Source: Desmonostoc vinosum HA7617-LM4 (GTDB lineage: Bacteria; Cyanobacteriota; Cyanobacteriia; Cyanobacteriales; Nostocaceae). Taken from it: a DNA stretch of 64,000 nt. Location: the NCBI GenBank assembly GCA_019359515.1, contig JAHHHC010000009.1, positions 147,807 through 211,806 on the forward strand, read 5' to 3'. The position numbers and the translations under genes were made by a program. Numbering within the stretch: the stretch's first letter is position 1; each line of letters starts with the position of its first letter. The notes under the pieces are model-generated. The model saw nothing but the letters and a program-made list of their open reading frames with translations. It was not told the DNA's origin and did no database searches. Positions 60,987 through 64,000 of the stretch are shown piece after piece.

Positions 60987-63173
60987 ATGACAACCCCAAT
61001 TGTGAGGAGAAGTGAAGAGCAATCTAGTCGTTCAAAAGAACCGGGAAAAATCAATTCACTGCCATTGGTAACTAGGCGTTTTGCCGCTTGGGCAGCTGAA
61101 ATTACAATAGTGGTTGCTAGTGGATTAATTCCCTTTGGCATTGGAGTGTACGCCAATTCCAGAAGCGATCTTAATCGGGTACCGCTTAATCCTATGTTGG
61201 TAGTGATGGAGAGAGCGATCGCCCGGCCTTTAGCTCTACCTGTCAGCTATGGTATCCGTAACGTGGCATGGCCGACTAATTTTTTGTGGACAGTAGCCTT
61301 GTTCGCACCCGTGACTCTCTCATGGTGGCAATTATACTTACTAGCTAAGACTGGTAGCACGATTCCTAAGCGGGGGTTTGGTGTGCGAGTAGTCAACAAG
61401 CAAGGAAAATCTCCCGGTTTGGGGGCTGCTGTGGTGCGAGAAGGAATTGGTCGTTGGACTGTGCCTGTTTCTATTGCTTATATTCTGTGGCGCTACAGCT
61501 TTGCTTTTCCTAATTTAGGGCTGTTCACATCTTTAGCTGTGCTGATGGTGTTGGCAGAAGGCATAGGCTTATCGTCACGGCGGGGGCGTCGCGCACTGCA
61601 CGATCTGTTAGCAGGTACATATACTATCGATGCCACTCGTCCTTTACCAGCGTCGTTGTTAGGTGATACACAAAAGCAGCAGGCGTCCAAAGCTAACGAA
61701 ACAGAGGAATGGCAGGAAGAAAATCAGCAAGTCGCGACTGATGATGGAGGTGCGATCGCTACTGAAACTATCCAGTCTCCTAGCTTGTGGCAACGAATAC
61801 GGCAAAATCCGAATTTAACTTTATTTGGAGTAGGGCTAGCGAGCATGACTGCTGTGTTAGCAACTTTAGTAGGTACTCAAGTTTATGTTCAAACTCAGCA
61901 AACCGAGCGAACAAATAAGCAAGTTAACAGTCAAAAGTTTCTGGCATTAGAAAATCGTCTAACTCCTAACTCTGGTGCTAGCGAAGAAGAACGCCAGAGT
62001 GCGATTCTCGCTATAGGCAGTATTGATGACCTGCAAGCAACCCAATTTCTTGCGGATCTTTTAGCAAAAGAAACTAACCCTGCACTTATAGATACAATTC
62101 AACAAGCTTTAGTAACTGTTGGGATCGACGCTATCCCTGAGTTGAAAAAGAAAAACCAGTTCCTCGCTGGTGAGTTGGAATCTGCGGGTAACAGCCCACC
62201 CCCAGAGCGAGAATTACGACAAAAGCGATTACAAATTAATCAAAGGACAATTAACAAGATTCTTGCTGTCAATAGCGGTAAAGTTGACGATCTAGATCTC
62301 AGTCGTAGCCAATTAGGTCAAAGCGGTTCTGGGTCAAAAGAAAGCTCCTCTTTCAACTTGGTGCTAGAAAAAATTGATTTAGCCGGAATTAAATTCAGAT
62401 CCGCAAATCTGAACCAAGCTAGTTTTAAAGATAGTCGCTTCCGCAATGCGGGTGAAGATGGACGCTGGGATACCTACGACGATGTTATCGCTAATTTAAG
62501 CCAAGCCCAGTTAAGGCAAGCTAATCTCACTGATGCCAATCTCAGCCGTGTTTTAATGACCGGTATCGATTTGAGCCGTGCCACTCTCAATCGAGCCAAT
62601 TTAGCTGATGCACGTTTATTTGGCGCTAATCTTAGCAGTACTCAGTTAGTAGGAGCAGATCTGCACAGAGCAATCTTAGAAAATGCTAGCTTGACTGGGG
62701 CTGATTTAGGTGATGCTAAATTGAATGAAGCCAACCTCTACGCGGCGCGTCTAGGTCGTGTCACTGCCATAGGAACACAATTGTCGTTTGCTAACCTGAT
62801 CAAAACCGATTGGGAAGGTGCAGATTTATCAGGAGCTGATTTAGAACATGCCAATCTCAGTAATGCTAACTTGAGTGCTACTCGCTTAACTGGTGCGACT
62901 TTGCGATCGACTAATCTAGAGAACGCCAACTTGCGAAATGCTGATCTGAGTCTTGCAGACTTACGAGGAGCGAATCTGACAGGAACTGACTTTCAAGGGA
63001 CAATTATTGCTCCTAGTAAGCAAGATCCAGCTGATCAATTTGTACAAACACCCGATTTAGGTTCAAAATCTGCTGTAGTAGAAGGAGTTGACTTTAGTCA
63101 AGCCAAAAATTTAGATACTAAGCAACTAGCTTACATTTGTACTCAAGGAGGTCTGCATCCCCGTTGCCCGTAA
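60987..63173 (+). CDS. RDD-domain pentapeptide-repeat protein
   Basis: 728 residues with an unusual three-part layout. Residues ~30-215 are an RDD membrane domain (PLVTRRFAAWAAEITIVVAS; GLSSRRGRRALHDLLAGTYT). A further membrane helix near residue 280 precedes a HEAT-like helical region (about 330-380: RQSAILAIGSIDDLQATQFL). From ~450 to ~690 the sequence is a quadrilateral beta-helix of pentapeptide repeats (A(D/N)LxxAxLxxA, e.g. ANLTDANLSRVLMTGIDLSR, ADLSGADLEHANLSNANLSA). The protein is probably anchored in the membrane with its helix exposed. Function unknown; interaction scaffolding is a reasonable guess. Confidence 0.88.
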   Translation: MTTPIVRRSEEQSSRSKEPGKINSLPLVTRRFAAWAAEITIVVASGLIPFGIGVYANSRSDLNRVPLNPMLVVMERAIARPLALPVSYGIRNVAWPTNFLWTVALFAPVTLSWWQLYLLAKTGSTIPKRGFGVRVVNKQGKSPGLGAAVVREGIGRWTVPVSIAYILWRYSFAFPNLGLFTSLAVLMVLAEGIGLSSRRGRRALHDLLAGTYTIDATRPLPASLLGDTQKQQASKANETEEWQEENQQVATDDGGAIATETIQSPSLWQRIRQNPNLTLFGVGLASMTAVLATLVGTQVYVQTQQTERTNKQVNSQKFLALENRLTPNSGASEEERQSAILAIGSIDDLQATQFLADLLAKETNPALIDTIQQALVTVGIDAIPELKKKNQFLAGELESAGNSPPPERELRQKRLQINQRTINKILAVNSGKVDDLDLSRSQLGQSGSGSKESSSFNLVLEKIDLAGIKFRSANLNQASFKDSRFRNAGEDGRWDTYDDVIANLSQAQLRQANLTDANLSRVLMTGIDLSRATLNRANLADARLFGANLSSTQLVGADLHRAILENASLTGADLGDAKLNEANLYAARLGRVTAIGTQLSFANLIKTDWEGADLSGADLEHANLSNANLSATRLTGATLRSTNLENANLRNADLSLADLRGANLTGTDFQGTIIAPSKQDPADQFVQTPDLGSKSAVVEGVDFSQAKNLDTKQLAYICTQGGLHPRCP

Positions 63174-63179
63174 GATGAG

Positions 63180-63232
63180 GCAGGGGCAGGGGGCAGGGGG
63201 CAGGGGGAGACGGGGGGACGCGGGGACGGGGA
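63180..63232. repeat. G-rich tandem repeat (GGGGCAG)n / GGGGACGC
   Basis: Three to four GGGGCAG heptamers merge into GGGGGGACGCGGGGACGGGG. It lies directly after the pentapeptide-protein stop codon. The strand might form G-quadruplex structures (five runs of four to six G). Confidence 0.8.
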
Positions 63233-63304
63233 GAATAATCAATTCCTAATTCCCAATTCCCAATGACAAATGACAAATGACAAAATGGTGTGAGGAGTAG
63301 GGTA

Positions 63305-63799
63305 ATGAGGTATTTTTCTTGTTTGGTTTCGGCTTTAGGGGCTGGCTTAGTGTTGAGTTTAGCTGTTAGCACTCGCCCAGCACAGGCTCAGGTAGCATAT
63401 GGCAGCTATGTTGGTATTGGGCCAACTGTGGGTATTACTGACGGTGTACAATTTGGCGGGGTGATAGCTGTCCGCTACAAGCTTTTGGAAGCACCAATTT
63501 CTTTCCGCGCTCAAGCGTTAATTGGCCAGAATACGGCTATTGTACCAACGGTTTCTTATGACCTCCCGCTTAACTGGCAAACTGATGCTTACTTAGGGGC
63601 TGGGTTAGTATTAGCTGGTGGTGGTAGCTCCTCTCCTGTGGGCGACAAAATTAGTTTCGCTTTACAGCCGGGAGTTGATTATGTCGTTCCCAATAGTAAT
63701 ACTGTAATTTTTGGCAACGCGATCATTGCTTTTGATGCCTACCGTGATAGTGGTGGTACGGCTGTCTCTGTCCAAGGGGGCGTCGGTTTGAGATTTTAA
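63305..63799 (+). CDS. Hypothetical outer-membrane or secreted beta-barrel-like protein
   Basis: 164 residues from the ATG at 63305 (RBS GGAGTAGGG; the GTG at 63290 is less likely). A signal peptide (MRYFSCLVSALGAGLVLSLA, then VSTRPAQAQV, AxA site) precedes a mature part made of alternating short strands and Gly/Ser turns: YGSYVGIGPTVGITDGVQFG, VSYDLPLNWQTDAYLGAGLV. It ends with GVGLRF; the aromatic C-terminus is compatible with an outer-membrane beta-barrel. The family resembles small cyanobacterial outer-membrane-like proteins; function unknown. Confidence 0.78.
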   Translation: MRYFSCLVSALGAGLVLSLAVSTRPAQAQVAYGSYVGIGPTVGITDGVQFGGVIAVRYKLLEAPISFRAQALIGQNTAIVPTVSYDLPLNWQTDAYLGAGLVLAGGGSSSPVGDKISFALQPGVDYVVPNSNTVIFGNAIIAFDAYRDSGGTAVSVQGGVGLRF

Positions 63800-63807
63800 C
63801 TAATTCG

Positions 63808-63865
63808 CGCCCTCGTCCCCCACTGAATTCGGTACTCCAAATCAGTGGTGGGATATAAGGCGGGC
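63808..63865 (+). mobile_element. Imperfect hairpin at the putative left end of an IS200/IS605-type element
   Basis: The stem CCACTGA / TCAGTGG (63820-63826 and 63842-63848) is extended by CCCC/GGG and CGCCC/GGCGGG outer pairs, with a loop of about 15 bases. It lies about 70 bases ahead of the tnpB start, where subterminal hairpins of IS200/IS605 family left ends are found. The exact element boundary cannot be fixed from this window. Confidence 0.55.
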
Positions 63866-63935
63866 AAATATTCTCGGAACCATGTTACTGAAATATGTAT
63901 ATAATAGTAACAGGTCGATATTTGGAGAAGTCGAG

Positions 63936-64000
63936 ATGAGGCGACAAGCGGTAAAAGTCAGACTATACCCCACCGATGAACAAGTTCAGGTGTTAGCTCA
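63936..64000 (+). CDS. tnpB: TnpB (IS200/IS605 OrfB) N-terminal fragment, cut by window end
   Basis: Only 21 codons are visible: MRRQAVKVRLYPTDEQVQVL, then A. The (A/F)-x-(Y/V)RLYPT-x-EQ start is characteristic of TnpB/OrfB proteins of IS200/IS605 elements, RNA-guided endonucleases related to Cas12. A GGAGAAG ribosome-binding site precedes the ATG. No tnpA (Y1 transposase) lies on the upstream side in this window, so it may be a TnpB-only (IS1341-type) element; the guide-RNA region at the right end lies outside. Confidence 0.82.
   Translation, partial: MRRQAVKVRLYPTDEQVQVLA

Noticed and set aside
1..64000. tRNA, rRNA, tmRNA and riboswitch candidates.
   Set aside because: No intergenic region showed a cloverleaf with a TTCGAAT-type T-arm, rRNA conserved stretches, or a recognised riboswitch core, including upstream of thiL.

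Overview
The window is chromosomal DNA of a filamentous, very probably heterocyst-forming (Nostocales: Nostoc/Anabaena/Calothrix-like) cyanobacterium. The evidence is photosynthesis and carbon genes (ycf3, ictB, a Gap2-type GAPDH, a CYP38/TLP40-type cyclophilin, cyanoexosortase B), very frequent HIP1 octamers (GCGATCGC), and short tandem heptamer repeats of the STRR1 type (CCCCAAT/CCCCAGT) that are characteristic of this group. No tRNA, rRNA or CRISPR array was seen.

Layout. 0-3.2 kb: the 3' part of a four-carbon acid sugar kinase-like gene, then minC-minD-minE. 3.6-10.9 kb: an EamA transporter, a secreted repeat-poor protein, a hemerythrin-domain protein and small DUF proteins. 11-18 kb: an SRAP (HMCES/YedK) gene, ycf3 with a repeat array touching its start codon, gatC, a glutathionyl-hydroquinone reductase, a polytopic membrane protein and argS. 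18-23.1 kb: a scrapyard of accessory DNA. It holds a cut Uma2 gene, a cut IS630 transposase, a group II intron maturase remnant, one apparently intact HigBA-like toxin-antitoxin pair, several orphan or broken antitoxins and toxins, an Rpn-type nuclease pseudogene interrupted by a MITE, a DUF6888/DUF6887 gene pair and a duplicated Phd-type antitoxin. 23.1-25.3 kb: a Ser/Thr kinase and a WD40 gene that look like two halves of one protein.

26-50 kb is mostly housekeeping: an acyltransferase, proS, a GerMN protein, an ArsR regulator, efp-accB, a cyclophilin, a divergent aspartoacylase/LysR pair, thiL, gap2, nadD, murC-murB, a YbaB protein, a low-molecular-weight phosphatase, a NarL-type regulator, smpB, ictB and a GAF-histidine kinase that lacks the phospho-accepting histidine. 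50.5-59.4 kb is an exopolysaccharide/export locus: a DegT aminotransferase, cyanoexosortase B, a small secreted protein, the exosortase-associated protein, a Wza-like exporter, a Wzc-like kinase and a rhomboid protease. The last two genes are bracketed by a pair of almost identical inverted repeats. 59.7-64 kb: secreted and membrane proteins, an RDD/pentapeptide-repeat protein and the left end of a TnpB-encoding IS200/IS605-type element cut by the window edge.

Intergenic space is unusually rich in repeats: G/C-rich 7-9 bp arrays, perfect palindromes of 18-33 bp, and mosaic repeats shared between distant sites. These repeats alter coding regions in at least two places: the C-terminal extension of one antitoxin and the leader of ycf3. 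All functional assignments are from sequence reading alone; no database search was run.
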